Positions 37,575 to 49,100 of a DNA stretch of 64,000 bases are shown here, piece after piece (position 1 is the stretch's first letter; the number at the start of each line of letters is the position of its first letter). This DNA comes from Calditrichota bacterium (GTDB lineage: Bacteria > Calditrichota > Calditrichia > Calditrichales > J004), in NCBI GenBank assembly GCA_013112635.1, contig JABFGF010000004.1, forward strand, positions 248,001 through 312,000. Reading direction: 5' to 3'. Under the pieces are notes generated by a model. That model made no database searches. It had not been told where the DNA came from and worked only from the letters and a program-made list of their open reading frames with translations. A program made the position numbers and the translations under genes.

Positions 37575-38573
37575 TTATATGAATTCATCTTTTATATTAA
37601 AAAATTCCGGGTGTTTTCCTAGCCTGACAAATATTTTTACAAGCTCCGGATCAAATTGAGTACCGGCATTTTTTTCCAATTCAAAAAAGGCCCTCTGAGG
37701 AGTTTCTTCCGTTCCATAATATCTTCGGGAAACGATAGCTTCATAAGTATCTACGATGGCGAGAACACGGGCCAATATTGGTATGGCCTCTCCTTTTAAA
37801 CCATCAGGATAACCATTGCCATCAAACCGCTCGTGATGATGCCGAATTATAGCTGCAACCTCATGTAGCTCATCGATATTACCAACTATTTTACTGCCGA
37901 TTAGCGGATGTTCTTTTGCCTCGTGATATTCACTTTCCAGTAATGAACTGTTTTTTTTCAGAATATGGTCAGAAAGACCAATCTTTCCGATATCGTGTAA
38001 AATCGCCGAAAGATTTAAACAATATTTTTGGTCATCAGTCAAATTAAGCTCATCTCCCATTAATTTTGCGTAATGAGCCACTCTCATAGAATGGCCGGAA
38101 GTATAGCTATCTTTCGCTTCTAAAGCACTAATCAATGCCTTAATAGCTTTTAAAAGGGCGGTTGCGTTACGTGGATTTTGACGATCATGTTCGATGCGTT
38201 TTCGTTCAATATTTCGACTGATAATGGTTGGGATATTCTGCAGGTTAAATGGCTTGGATAAAAAATCTGATGCTCCTTTACTTAATGCCGACTGAAGCAA
38301 TTGTTCATTTTCGGAGGCAGTAATAACAACAAATGGTACATCCAGCAAATAATTATGAACAGCATCCAAAAGCTCTAAACCAGATCCATCCGGTAAAACT
38401 ATGTCTGAAAAAATGATATCAAAGTGCTCTGTTTTTACTTTTACCATAGCATCAGAAAGGCACTTTACCCCAACATAGTTATATTTGTGTTTTTCAAATG
38501 TTTTACAAATTGCGCGATGAGTTACTGCCTCATCTTCAACTAATAAAACCTTATGACTCAATCCATTGCTCAT
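37575..38573 (-). CDS. Response regulator with HD-GYP cyclic-di-GMP phosphodiesterase domain
   Basis: 332 residues. N-terminal receiver (about 8-120) with the phospho-acceptor in I-I-F-S-D-I-V-L-P-D-G. The HD-GYP domain (about 150-325) shows H-S-M-R-V-A-H-Y, H-D-I-G-K-I-G, and H-H-E-R-F-D-G-N-G-Y-P-D-G. These residues are the conserved metal and GYP signature of RpfG-type c-di-GMP phosphodiesterases. Its ATG overlaps the stop of the upstream acyl-CoA dehydrogenase as ATGA, so translation is coupled. No sensor kinase is adjacent. Confidence 0.93.
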   Translation of the reverse strand: MSNGLSHKVLLVEDEAVTHRAICKTFEKHKYNYVGVKCLSDAMVKVKTEHFDIIFSDIVLPDGSGLELLDAVHNYLLDVPFVVITASENEQLLQSALSKGASDFLSKPFNLQNIPTIISRNIERKRIEHDRQNPRNATALLKAIKALISALEAKDSYTSGHSMRVAHYAKLMGDELNLTDDQKYCLNLSAILHDIGKIGLSDHILKKNSSLLESEYHEAKEHPLIGSKIVGNIDELHEVAAIIRHHHERFDGNGYPDGLKGEAIPILARVLAIVDTYEAIVSRRYYGTEETPQRAFFELEKNAGTQFDPELVKIFVRLGKHPEFFNIKDEFI

Positions 38574-39733
38574 TTAAAAGCACTTTCACCTGTTATATGC
38601 TGCCCCACAATTAAGGTATGTATCTCATGTGTACCTTCATATGTGAGTACAGATTCCAAATTCATTGAGTGGCGCATTGCCTGATATTCATCTGAAATAC
38701 CATTAGCGCCTAAAATTGTACGTGTACTACGGGCGATTTTTAAAGCATTGTTTACGTTGTTTCTCTTAGCCAGCGAAACATGGTAATGTCTCGCTTTACC
38801 CTGATCTTTTAACCGGCCAAGTTGATAGTTTAAAAGTTGTGCTTTAGTAATCTCAGTTACCATTTCAACAAGTTTTTCCTGGGTTAATTGAAATCCGGCA
38901 ATAGGTCTATCAAACTGAATACGATCTTTAGAATAGGACAAAGCCTCATCATAACACGCCATGGCTGCACCAATTACACCCCAGGAAATTCCATATCGAG
39001 CTTCGTTTAAACAGGATAACGGCCCTTTTAATCCGCTGATATCCGGCAATCTGTTTTCTTCAGGAATTAGGCAATCCTGAAAACTTAACTCAGCCGTATC
39101 GGAGGCACGTAAAGAAAATTTACCACTGAGCGCAGTAGCTGTAAAACCCGGTGTTCCTTTTTCAACCAAAAAGCCTTTTACTCCGTCTTCCGTTTTTGCC
39201 CAGATAACCGCTACATCAGCAAGTGTACCATTAGTGATCCACATTTTTGAACCATTAAGTAACCAGCCGTCATTCGTCTTTTTAGCTTTAGTAAGCATTC
39301 CATTTGGGTTGGATCCAAAGTCAGGTTCGGTTAATCCAAAACACCCAATTTTTTCGCCCGATGCCAGTTTTGGCAACCATTTGTTTTTCTGTTCTTCCGA
39401 TCCATATGCTTTTATTGGAAACATTACCAGGCTACCCTGAACAGAAGCAAAAGACCTTAAACCGGAATCGCCTCTTTCCAGTTCTTGCATAACTAACCCA
39501 TAAACAAAGTTAGATAATCCCGGTCCACCATATTTTTCAGGAACGGTAACACCCAATAAACCCATTTCACCCAATTGGGGAATAATATCCATTGGAAAAG
39601 TGCTTTCACGGTGATGTTTTTGAATTACAGGCATAAACTTTTCGTCCACAAACTCGCGGACAGTTTGCCGGATCATCAATTCATCTTCGGAAAGCTGATC
39701 TGTTATGTTATAATAATCAAGACCCTGAAACAT
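38570..39733 (-). CDS. gcdH: Glutaryl-CoA dehydrogenase-type acyl-CoA dehydrogenase
   Basis: 387 residues, all three acyl-CoA dehydrogenase domains. Glutaryl-CoA dehydrogenase hallmarks are present: R93 in L-R-S-F-A-S-V-Q-G-S-L-V-M (the arginine that binds the distal carboxylate) and catalytic E366 in T-Y-E-G-T-H-E-I-H. The FAD-binding stretch G-C-F-G-L-T-E-P-D-F-G-S-N-P is present too. It oxidises and decarboxylates glutaryl-CoA to crotonyl-CoA in lysine/tryptophan or benzoyl-CoA-type degradation, passing electrons to ETF. The rest of that pathway is not in this window. It overlaps the HD-GYP regulator, an unusual pairing. Confidence 0.88.
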   Translation of the reverse strand: MFQGLDYYNITDQLSEDELMIRQTVREFVDEKFMPVIQKHHRESTFPMDIIPQLGEMGLLGVTVPEKYGGPGLSNFVYGLVMQELERGDSGLRSFASVQGSLVMFPIKAYGSEEQKNKWLPKLASGEKIGCFGLTEPDFGSNPNGMLTKAKKTNDGWLLNGSKMWITNGTLADVAVIWAKTEDGVKGFLVEKGTPGFTATALSGKFSLRASDTAELSFQDCLIPEENRLPDISGLKGPLSCLNEARYGISWGVIGAAMACYDEALSYSKDRIQFDRPIAGFQLTQEKLVEMVTEITKAQLLNYQLGRLKDQGKARHYHVSLAKRNNVNNALKIARSTRTILGANGISDEYQAMRHSMNLESVLTYEGTHEIHTLIVGQHITGESAFK

Positions 39734-39802
39734 TCTATACTCCAGATAACATAACTATATAAGAAGAATACTTTTCAATAGCTATGATGCACATTACAAA
39801 TA

Positions 39803-39832
39803 TTAAAAAATAAGCACTCCTCATGCTTATTT
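39803..39832 (-). terminator. Terminator of the surface-protein operon
   Basis: AAATAAGCA (39808-39816) pairs perfectly with TGCTTATTT (39824-39832) over a 7-base loop; on the minus strand it runs into T residues. It lies between the outer-membrane barrel stop (39895) and the acyl-CoA dehydrogenase start. Confidence 0.75.
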
Positions 39833-39894
39833 CTGCATAAAAAAGTGCTGAATTGTTTTTTGTTATTTTCGTGAGATAAACCGGTTCAACAAAC

Positions 39895-41622
39895 TTAAAA
39901 AATCCAGTTTATTTCAGCACCATAAATTAAAGCATTATAGGTCTCATTGCCATTAAAAAAGGTAGGTTCTGTGTCAGGATTTTGAAGCACCTTTAGCGCT
40001 TCGGAAGTAGAGAAATCCATTTGGCGTGTATTTGTGCCGCCAATCAATTTCAAAGAGATGGTATTGTTGAAAAAATATTCCAATGATACGCGCCCATCGG
40101 CTTGCCAATAGTTGTTAATTAAATCATCATCACCACCGTTTTGTGCTTCATTCATTGCAAAATTAAGCGTAGACTCGAACACAAGTTTACGTGGCATTAT
40201 ATCCCAACGGCTGCTTTGGTAGATAAAGAAATTATTACTAGATTTAGAGTCCGTGAGTAACAAACGGCTAAAAACGCCGCCTCCTGAAAAGAAGATATTA
40301 TTTGTAGGCCGCGTGTAGAAGTTAAGGCTGCCAATAAACTGTTCCGTTCCAAGAGGAGCACCTCCAGGGATTTTGCTGTCATCATCTAAATCAAGATAGA
40401 TTGATGTGAGGGAAATGCGGTTGATATTAAAATCATGCGAAATACGGGCTTCCCACTTTCTGGAAATTTTATTCGTCCTTGTTTCCTCTTCTTCATCATT
40501 AAAAACCGATCCACTAATATCATCACGAAAACCAAATGCTAAAGTTAGTTCAGGAAATTTTTTTATTCCGGTTGTAACTGAAAGATCGCCAATACGGGTT
40601 GTTGTGGTTGGGATATTATTTTCATTTTCAAGATTGTTATCATACTGTTCTACATCCGCACTGAGTAATAAAATATTTGGGAAATTGTAAGCGCTTTGAA
40701 CCCTGAAACCCTCACGATCATTCAAAAGAAACGGGTAGCCTGCAGAGTAAAAATTGAAACCCAATCTCTGGTAAAAAGCGATCAACTTAAACTGATCATA
40801 ACGGAAATCCAGACCACCTTTATAAGTAAGGTCGCTTACACTTCCAAAACCTACCGTATCCTTTTCACTCAAAAAACCTTCACCGAAAAGCTGGATATGA
40901 TTATCCCATAAAAACAGAGATGCATCACCACCAAAATTTTGATTGCCAAGTGGATCATTTAATGATTCGCCAATTGAGCCTTCTTCATCTTCAGCACGTA
41001 AATAATGAAAACCTGCTTTATAAAACCCACGTTCACCTGCTTTTACAGACACAGCTCCAAGATATCTCCTAAACTGACCGCTTGTCTCAAATTGCTTATA
41101 AATGTTTCGAATTCGCGAACCCTGAGAAAATGCTTTTTGGGCTAAACCGTAAACAGTCTTAAACTCGAAAAATGACTTGCGGCTCCAGACATTATCAAAG
41201 GCGAGCTTTACTTTTCCACCTCTAATCTCACGGCTTTGAAGGAAAAATTCCGAGCCGGATTCATAAAAATCACCCAAAACAACTTCATGGTTAGAAATGC
41301 GCAGACTAAGGCTCAAACGGTCTATATCATTATGACTGCTAAAATCCAAAGTATTCCAATCATTATTGCGAATATCACCAAGAAGACTTACATCAAAATC
41401 CTGCGTTCTTGCAAAAATTGAAAGATTTAATGATTGACTTAAACCAGGGATCAAAGTTGTTTTACCGTAATCTTTGCTAGACACCGTATCCGGTTTGATT
41501 TCCGATTTTTCATCGTAATCAAAATTAAGGGTGCTTAAAGAAACGCGCCCGGTAACATCAACGCTTTTTTGGGCCAGTATTAACGTTGGTAACACCAGTA
41601 AGAGAATGAGATATTTTTTCAT
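39895..41622 (-). CDS. Outer-membrane beta-barrel protein of unknown function
   Basis: 575 residues from ATG 41622; the longer frame to 41757 would overlap the upstream gene and has no signal peptide at its start. Signal peptide M-K-K-Y-L-I-L-L-L-V-L-P...A-Q. The remainder is a continuous series of amphipathic beta-strands with aromatic girdles and acidic turns, and it ends Y-G-A-E-I-N-W-I-F with a terminal phenylalanine, as expected of a barrel. No TonB plug or POTRA domain is seen. It lies 16 bases after the FecR/Ig protein and is the third gene of the operon. Possibly a dedicated porin or anchor for the giant beta-helix protein. Confidence 0.75.
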   Translation of the reverse strand: MKKYLILLLVLPTLILAQKSVDVTGRVSLSTLNFDYDEKSEIKPDTVSSKDYGKTTLIPGLSQSLNLSIFARTQDFDVSLLGDIRNNDWNTLDFSSHNDIDRLSLSLRISNHEVVLGDFYESGSEFFLQSREIRGGKVKLAFDNVWSRKSFFEFKTVYGLAQKAFSQGSRIRNIYKQFETSGQFRRYLGAVSVKAGERGFYKAGFHYLRAEDEEGSIGESLNDPLGNQNFGGDASLFLWDNHIQLFGEGFLSEKDTVGFGSVSDLTYKGGLDFRYDQFKLIAFYQRLGFNFYSAGYPFLLNDREGFRVQSAYNFPNILLLSADVEQYDNNLENENNIPTTTTRIGDLSVTTGIKKFPELTLAFGFRDDISGSVFNDEEEETRTNKISRKWEARISHDFNINRISLTSIYLDLDDDSKIPGGAPLGTEQFIGSLNFYTRPTNNIFFSGGGVFSRLLLTDSKSSNNFFIYQSSRWDIMPRKLVFESTLNFAMNEAQNGGDDDLINNYWQADGRVSLEYFFNNTISLKLIGGTNTRQMDFSTSEALKVLQNPDTEPTFFNGNETYNALIYGAEINWIF

Positions 41623-41638
41623 GTTTTTGTCTTGGTAG

Positions 41639-43084
41639 TTATCGAATAATAATCCGTCTTGTATTATCGCGGGTAATGTTTCCGGCCAAATCTTCTGCAT
41701 AAATTTGCAAAGGATTTTCGCCACGGACCAAATAGATTTCGGTCTGAAAACTACCATCGGTATTTGGCTGTATTTCTTTACCGTTAATCAAAATTCGTTT
41801 TAGCTGTGAAGAAGGTTGCGGATCAATTATAACACCTCTGATAATCTGGAGAAATCTTTCGCCACGGGCATTATTGATTCTATCTGGTGGCGGTGGCGGC
41901 TCCAATCTAAAAAAATTAGTTTGTGCAGGCTCGGTTATTGTAATGATTGGTTTTACCGTATCCAGGAATATTCTTTCGGCCATTTCCACTGAGTTTTTAG
42001 AAAGATCAATAGCTGCAATTTTGATATCGTTGCGCCCTTCATGCAAAATAACTGTTCTGTTAAATGTACCACGACCCCGTACTTCGGCAACTTCATCTCC
42101 GTTAAAAAATACTTTTATTTTATCAAGAGGTGTTTCATCAAAGACAGCACCACTTAAACTATAATTGCGTTTATTTAAGAAACCGCTAACCAACGGTGAT
42201 GAAAGCTGAATTTGCGGACGGCGCGTATTTACAAAAAGGCGTACAGTTTCTACTGCGGACTTGCCATCTTTTTCTGCAGCAACCCGAATATTATTAAATC
42301 CCTCGCGGATCGTAACCTTTCCGGAAAACTGTCCGTTTGGCGCTACATTGATTGGTACTCCGGCAGCCATAACTCTTGCGCCTGCAACTGTACGTCCGCT
42401 AATTTGAATGCCACTTCCTAATACAGCAGGATCAGTTTGTTGAGCCGGAATTTTATCTACCTGTAAAACAAAATCACTTGGCGTGGTTTGCTGGTTCTGG
42501 CCGGTGGATTGAGTCGGCTCGGTTGGTGCCTGCCCTTTTTGAACCGTTGTTTGCTGATTTGCACCAACTAAAACCTGTCCATCTGCATCTTTGGATGATA
42601 CTGCTACCAGACCCTCTGTTACACTTACTTTGGTGGTTAATTGCTGGTTAACATTAACTTCCAGCTCCGTTCCACGGATAGCCACAACAGCACTCGGACT
42701 TTCAATTCTGCGGCTTTGGCGGCCACTGACCACTTTTTTAAACTTGGCCCAAATATTTCCCGCCCACAAAGAAAAAGACATTTTATCTTCGCCATCTTCA
42801 TCTTTGGTTTTTATTTCTTTTATATCAAAAATTGTGCTCTGGTCGATTCTTAATTTCGAACCATCGGGCATTTCAATTTCCACCCGCGAGTTAGAGGCTG
42901 TTTTAATGCGGTCGCCCTGATAAACACGTCCATTAATTTTTGCCTTTAACCAGGATGTTTGTTTAGCAGGCAAGCGCTGTACATCACCAATAACAAATTT
43001 AATTTTGGCCGAACTTTGCTTTTGGGCAAATGCTGCAGGCAATAAAAACAGAACAATTAGAAATATGTATTGAAGTTGTTTCAT
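41639..43084 (-). CDS. FecR-domain protein with Ig-like domains
   Basis: 481 residues from ATG 43084 (AGAGGA 6 bases upstream). Signal peptide M-K-Q-L...A-F-A-Q. FecR domain at about 25-190, with V-I-G-D-V-Q, Q-G-D-R-I-K-T, S-R-V-E-I-E-M-P-D-G-S and E-S-P-S-A-V-V-A-I-R-G-T-E-L-E-V. A linker rich in Q, T and P (about 195-220) follows. Then come three to four Ig-like domains (I-Q-I-S-G-R-T; Y-S-L-S-G-A-V; I-I-R-G-V-I). FecR domains of this exported kind are not the sigma-factor signalling type and are thought to bind peptidoglycan or ligands in the periplasm. It is the middle gene of the surface operon. Confidence 0.85.
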   Translation of the reverse strand: MKQLQYIFLIVLFLLPAAFAQKQSSAKIKFVIGDVQRLPAKQTSWLKAKINGRVYQGDRIKTASNSRVEIEMPDGSKLRIDQSTIFDIKEIKTKDEDGEDKMSFSLWAGNIWAKFKKVVSGRQSRRIESPSAVVAIRGTELEVNVNQQLTTKVSVTEGLVAVSSKDADGQVLVGANQQTTVQKGQAPTEPTQSTGQNQQTTPSDFVLQVDKIPAQQTDPAVLGSGIQISGRTVAGARVMAAGVPINVAPNGQFSGKVTIREGFNNIRVAAEKDGKSAVETVRLFVNTRRPQIQLSSPLVSGFLNKRNYSLSGAVFDETPLDKIKVFFNGDEVAEVRGRGTFNRTVILHEGRNDIKIAAIDLSKNSVEMAERIFLDTVKPIITITEPAQTNFFRLEPPPPPDRINNARGERFLQIIRGVIIDPQPSSQLKRILINGKEIQPNTDGSFQTEIYLVRGENPLQIYAEDLAGNITRDNTRRIIIR

Positions 43085-43155
43085 TTTGGGTCCTCTTAAC
43101 TCAGAATTTTTCACAGGATTCACTGGCACGATATTTCCTGCGCATTATCAATTTG

Positions 43156-46100
43156 TTATCGGATTAAGATCATTTTTTTGGAAGTTGTAAAATCACCGGC
43201 ACTAACCCGGTAAAAATAAATACCGCTGGCTACCTGTTTCCCGAGGCTGTTTTCACCATGCCAACTGACCTCTATTTCGCCACTTTTAACCTTTTTGTTT
43301 AGCAGATTTTTTACTTTTCTACCAAGGACATCAAAAACATCCAGTTTGGCCTGAACGCCATCTGCAAAAAATGGAACGGAAAGTTTGATTGTCGTGACCG
43401 GATTAAAGGGATTTGGATAGTTTTGGGAAAGGGCATATTTAACCGGTAAAATTTGAGGCGTAAAATTCTCATCTTCAGAAGCAATCAGTTTTAAATGGTT
43501 TTGTGTTTTATTGTTTTCAATCTTAAAAGAATCGCGCTCTTTTAGATTGAACCACTCACCGCTTTCCAAATGATACAAATAAAAATGTATTTCTGATGAA
43601 CTGCCAACATTCTCCCAGCTTAAAACAATTTCTTCTTTATTACTTCCTTCCACAATTAAGTCCCAAACCTGGGATGAGTCGACTGAATTGAAATCTTCAA
43701 GACCTGATGTAAACAGACCCTTTGTTTCTTTCGAAAAGAGACGGATATTATCATAAATTGCCGGAGGTTCTAAAGCACTTTGATAAAAATAAGGATACTC
43801 CTTTTTATCAACGGCAAGACCAAAATAATTATCTGTATCAGCCGAGCGGCCCTGCTTTACTTTTAAGCGGATAACTGCATCCTGTTCATTTTTGCTGAGA
43901 ATTGAGCTTGTTTTTGGCAGGCTTGTTTCGAGCAGAACAAAAGGTTTCGGATTATAGTGAACTGAAAGCTCCTGGTTTGTTTTTAACCAGTATCCTGTGT
44001 TTATGCTCATTTTTGAGGATGTTTCGTGCCGGTAACCACGAGAGATATTTGATGCATTCCAATAATAAATTCCGGAATTTATCAAACCATCAGAAACAGC
44101 CTGTTCAAAAGTGAAAGAAGTTCCTGAGTTCGTTGAGAACGTAATTTCATCAAAGCTGATATTCCATGACCAGGGATTGCCGATCATATTCCAGCCATTC
44201 TGCAGTTTAACAACAAAATTGTTATTTGCATCAATCATTTCGTATTGCTGCAGATCCACATGAATTATTGATGTGCTGAAAACCCAATAACCCAAACCAG
44301 CCAGAATCGAATCTGGCGTAATAAACTGATAGCGCTCATCCTGCCAATGGCGTAGTGCCTTTAGATTTGGTGCGTTAATTTCAACACCACTTCCTAATAT
44401 TTTGCGCGGCAAAGCTACCATCTGCCAGTAACCATCCATAATATCAATCTCGCCCGATTTGACATTTACCGAAACTGAAGAGCTGTTATCACCCAAGGCG
44501 CCATTCCCGGCTGTATCAAGAGCGGCCACCTGGAAAAGATAACGGCCGTTTTCCAGCGGATAAAAATCCAAACGTTGTTCATTTGTTGTATCGGATTCAA
44601 TAACTGTTGGCTGTGCATCGTCAATTTTTGCAAAGCGGTAAATATAACGCATCAGGTTTTGTGGAGTGCCAATTGTACTAAAAGCCGTATCATTTGCCTC
44701 AAATGCAAAAGTAAGATTTGCCTGACGAACCGTATCGGGATATGATTTGAATAAAGTGGTTTGCGGGGCGCGTAAATCCCGATAGGAAACCAGCATTTGA
44801 ACATCCATACTTGTGTGAACAGTTGTATCTTCCTGGACTACAAAATCGAGTTTACTATTATACAAAGAGTCTTTTACCAAACTTGCAGCGTCAAACCGAA
44901 ATACAAAAACATCGTTACTGTTTCTATCCAGCTGAAGTTGTTTTGGAAAAACCGTAAGCCAATCCGGGAGATTGCCTTTTATAGAAACGGTAACCGGAAC
45001 TGTTCCGTTATTCAGTAAAGTAACAGGCCGGGTTAGAGTATCGCCCTGTCCAAGCTGTACACTTAAAAGTGATAGAGAACTTCGTATTTCCTTAAAATCA
45101 ATCCGCCCCTGCAATACTGGTGAATATGCGTTCGATGCTCCGTTGGTATCCACAAAAGCAAAGCGGTAATAAAACTCTTTGCCAAAATTTAATTCGTTGT
45201 CTTCAAAAGAAGTTGTGCCAAGCGGTATAAGTGAAAGGGCATTTAATGTATCAGGTTCAAAATTATCAAGGGAATCACGAAAAATCATTGTTCCTTTGAA
45301 AAGCCCTTCTTCTTCTGCGGCCACCTGTTGCCAACTCAAAGTAACTGATGAATCTCTTATTTCAACTGCTGCCTGAGGAATAGAACTTAAGGCCTGGGGC
45401 AAAGCAAGGTTTCCAAACAATCCAATATCTGACCGGGATTCTGTTTCACCATTGAATATTGCCGGATCGCCTTTATCAATAAGGCCCGAACCCGGAGATA
45501 ATTTAAGATCATTAAATCCATCGACGTTCCCATCTGCACCAAATGGGTTGTACATAAACACCATCAAAGGGTCATCGGCAATATTTCCACTTCCCAGAGA
45601 TGCGCCTGCTAATGCAGTATTATTCACGTAAAAATCATTATAGTTAATATCAATGCTGGAATTATCAGAACTAACGGCTGTGTTATTGGCCAATAAAATA
45701 GAATTTCGTAAATCTACAATGCTGTTATTTTTAGCAAAAAGACCACCACCATTTTGATTGAAAAGTGAATCATTATTGGCAATAATGGAATTTAAAATCG
45801 TTGCCTGACTATTTTCTAAAGCCAGCCCAATTTTATAATTATCTACCAGCACACTGTTTTCAATATTTAAGATTGCACCATTTGTTGCAAAAACTCCATT
45901 TCCATCACTATTCAGGCCATTGCTCAGAGCTTCGCCAACAAACGTAAATTGCATGTTTATGGTAGAATTGTCTATAAGAATATTAGCATTCCCATTCTCT
46001 GATAGAGACGTTTCCAGCAAGGTTACATTAGAATTATTTCTAAGATTTAGTCCTGTGCTGTTTGAAGAAACGTTGCTGCCGTTTTCACGAATTTCTGCAT

Positions 46101-49100
46101 TTATAATAGATAGATCAGAGCTTAATGAGGCAACACCGAAAACATTATTACGCTGGACTTCCATTTGTGAAAGCGTCATTTCAGAGCCATTGAACTGCAT
46201 ACCTCTTTCATTATCTTCAACAAAAACGGCATTCAGCTTTCCTTTGTTATTATTAAACTGGGCTGCTTTCTCAAAATGCCTGATGTGAATTTTTTCAAAA
46301 ACCAGACTATCATTGTTTTCTGCAAACAAAGCCTGTGTCCCAGATTGAATTCCATCATCTTCAAAAGTAAGGTTATAAGCTTCGAACAACTGTGTGCCTG
46401 ATACATTTAGAACTGTCTGTGAAAATATATCCTCATTATCAAATTTCAGCACAACAGGAGCTGTATCTTGTGATGCAACAAATAAATCGTGATTAATAGA
46501 AATGTGTTCTGTAAAAACGCCCGGATGAATAAGAATTGAATCACCACTAAAGCTTTTAGTAATTGCCTGGTTAATCGATACAAATGGATTAGCAAAACTA
46601 CCATCGCCATCTTCAGCATTGCCATCAACCCACCAGATTTTTGCCGAGCGGCTCTCATTCTCATAAATAACCCAGGATGTAAAACCGTCAATCTGTTCAT
46701 AAACAAGAAGATCCAAATCGCCATCAGCATCATAGTCGATTGATAAAATGTTTTTAGGAAGAATTGGAACCGAAATAATATCTTGCGTTTGTAAAACCCC
46801 TTTTTCACTTAGCAGTAGGGTTATGTCGTTATTTGAATGCCCGATAGCAATATCGTTAAACCCGTCAGAGTTAAAATCTGCCGCATAAACCGACTCAATT
46901 GGATTCGCAAATTGACGGCGGTCTTTTTCAACTAAAACACCGTCTTCATCAATATTAAAAAGTTTTAACAGATTTTGCCCGCCACCTGTCCCGGCAATTA
47001 TTATTTCTTCAGCATCCTTAAATGTACCGTCCTCCAAAACATTCGCTGTACTGATAATCGTCTGAGAACCGATTTCTGGCAATGTATTAAAGAAAGATGT
47101 GAACGAAGTTTTCTGATTGATAATCCTGGCAATATTTGTGTTATCCGTTCCGTTTGATGAAACCATATCAAACAGACCGTCATTATTCCAATCTGTCCCC
47201 GAAAATGTATGTGCCGTCCCATTTAGAATTATAGAAGTAAGAGTGGTAAAATCATAACCGGAAACCAATTCACCATAATAGCAATCTATTTGCCGGAATT
47301 CGTCCAGATCCAGCAAAATAGAAATATCAGGGATGCGATCATTATTAAAATCCTCGATTAAAACATCATTAAGAGTACCGGTGTTTGTATAACTTTTAGA
47401 AAATGTTTCAGTAAACCCATTGGCCAAATCATAGCTATAAGCAAAAAGGGATGTATTATTAAAAAGGATTATTTCATTTATACCATCCATATTTAAATCG
47501 GCCAGCCGTAATTTTGAATATTCAACACCGCTATCAAAGCTATTTTCTTCGCTATATGAACCATTAATATTTTTAAAGACCGTTACCTCTGTTCCGGACA
47601 GCTCGATTAATTCCGGGATTTGATCCGCATCAAAATCATTAAAAAGATATTCGTTATTTCCGTTTCTGGTTTGGATTATTCCTGCCTGTTGAAACTGGGC
47701 TTTTCCACGAAATGCACTTGTTCTGAATCTCCAGCTAAATCCATTTTCCAAGGCACCACTGCTTTTGGTTTTAATAGAATCAGTCAAAGTAACCGTAATA
47801 ATTTCCCCGGCTTGTAATTTATCCTGCGCTGTTAAATAGAGTGTATTTGAGGGACTGTTAAAAAATGGACTAAAATCTATATTGCCTGAAAAAGAACCTT
47901 TGACAGCAATGTTTTCTTTTACCAGGCTTGCTTCATCCATTTCTCTCTGAAAAAAGATTTTAAACGGATTATCTTTGTCAACATCTGCCCTGTTTGGTGT
48001 AGGATCGACTAAAAATAATGAGCTCTGATCCAAACCTATTGTGTACAAATTAATATTGAGAGCGGACAAAGAAGCACTTATTTCAGAACCATCATTATTC
48101 GTTTCAGTATCTACCGCTTCCCAATTGGAAGCATTATTTTCAAGAATTTGAATAGATTCCGGCAGTGGCCGGCCTAATAGATCAAGTTCTGAAGATTCAA
48201 GATAAAAAGTGATTCTTGCATCGCTGGATGATAAGCTGACATTGCTCCAATCGAACTGGTAAATCTTTGGTAAAAATGATTGAATGCCCTCATCGATATT
48301 AAAAGTTGTATCGGGATGCGTTTTGATTACCAATGTGCTGTCTCCAACTGGGTTTAATTGTCCCGAATTAAATTCGATTTTACCGTCTGCAAACCATACA
48401 TTTTTTTGAGGTGCAAATAATTTTATCTTCACGTCTGAAGCTGTGCTGTCAAATAATTCCCAGGATGTATTTATTAATGGAATAGATAGTTGTTGCTCAA
48501 CCGATGCCTGGTCTGTTGTACCCCAGTAATTCTGGCTTAAATTGAGACTGGTGATAGTAGTTGTTGAAGTTATATTATTCAGTTGAGTTTTGTCGCGGTT
48601 ATGGAAAAGGTTATTGCTAAGATTTGCCGCCCCACCTACTGAAACCTGAATAGTATTATCAAAAAAGAGACCGCCACCGTTATTAAGGGCTGTGTTTCCT
48701 GTAATTGTATTTGTCCAAACATTAATAGCTGAACTAATATTGGCAAAAGCCAAAGCCCCGCCATTATTATCTGCCTTATTATTTACAATAATATTCTTTC
48801 TAAAAAACACATTAGCCGAAGATTCAATAGATCCTGCACCACCATTATTTCCTGCCTGGTTTTCAGCGAAGGAATTTGATCTGAATGTCCAGACAACCGA
48901 ATTCCCTTTTAGATTAAGTGCTCCTCCATCTGTAGATGCCGTGTTATGAGATACGATATTGTCTTGAAAAAAACTATTTCCACTTAGCCCGTTTGAACGG
49001 ATAAAAACCGCACCGCCACTATCTGCAGAATTTGCGTAAAAATTATTTTTGTTGATTTTTACATCAAAACAATTTACTAACGCCAGGGCACCTCCGTTAT

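Noticed and set aside
41623-41757. 45-residue N-terminal extension of the barrel gene
   Set aside because: It overlaps the end of the upstream gene; the signal peptide begins at the ATG at 41622.
42591-42920. 109-codon antisense frame in the FecR/Ig gene
   Set aside because: It mirrors the conserved FecR domain coding sequence and has no start signal.
46446-46808. 120-codon open frame inside the giant surface-protein gene
   Set aside because: It lies in another frame of the same strand of a continuous 2170-residue protein and has a low-complexity, hydrophobic composition.
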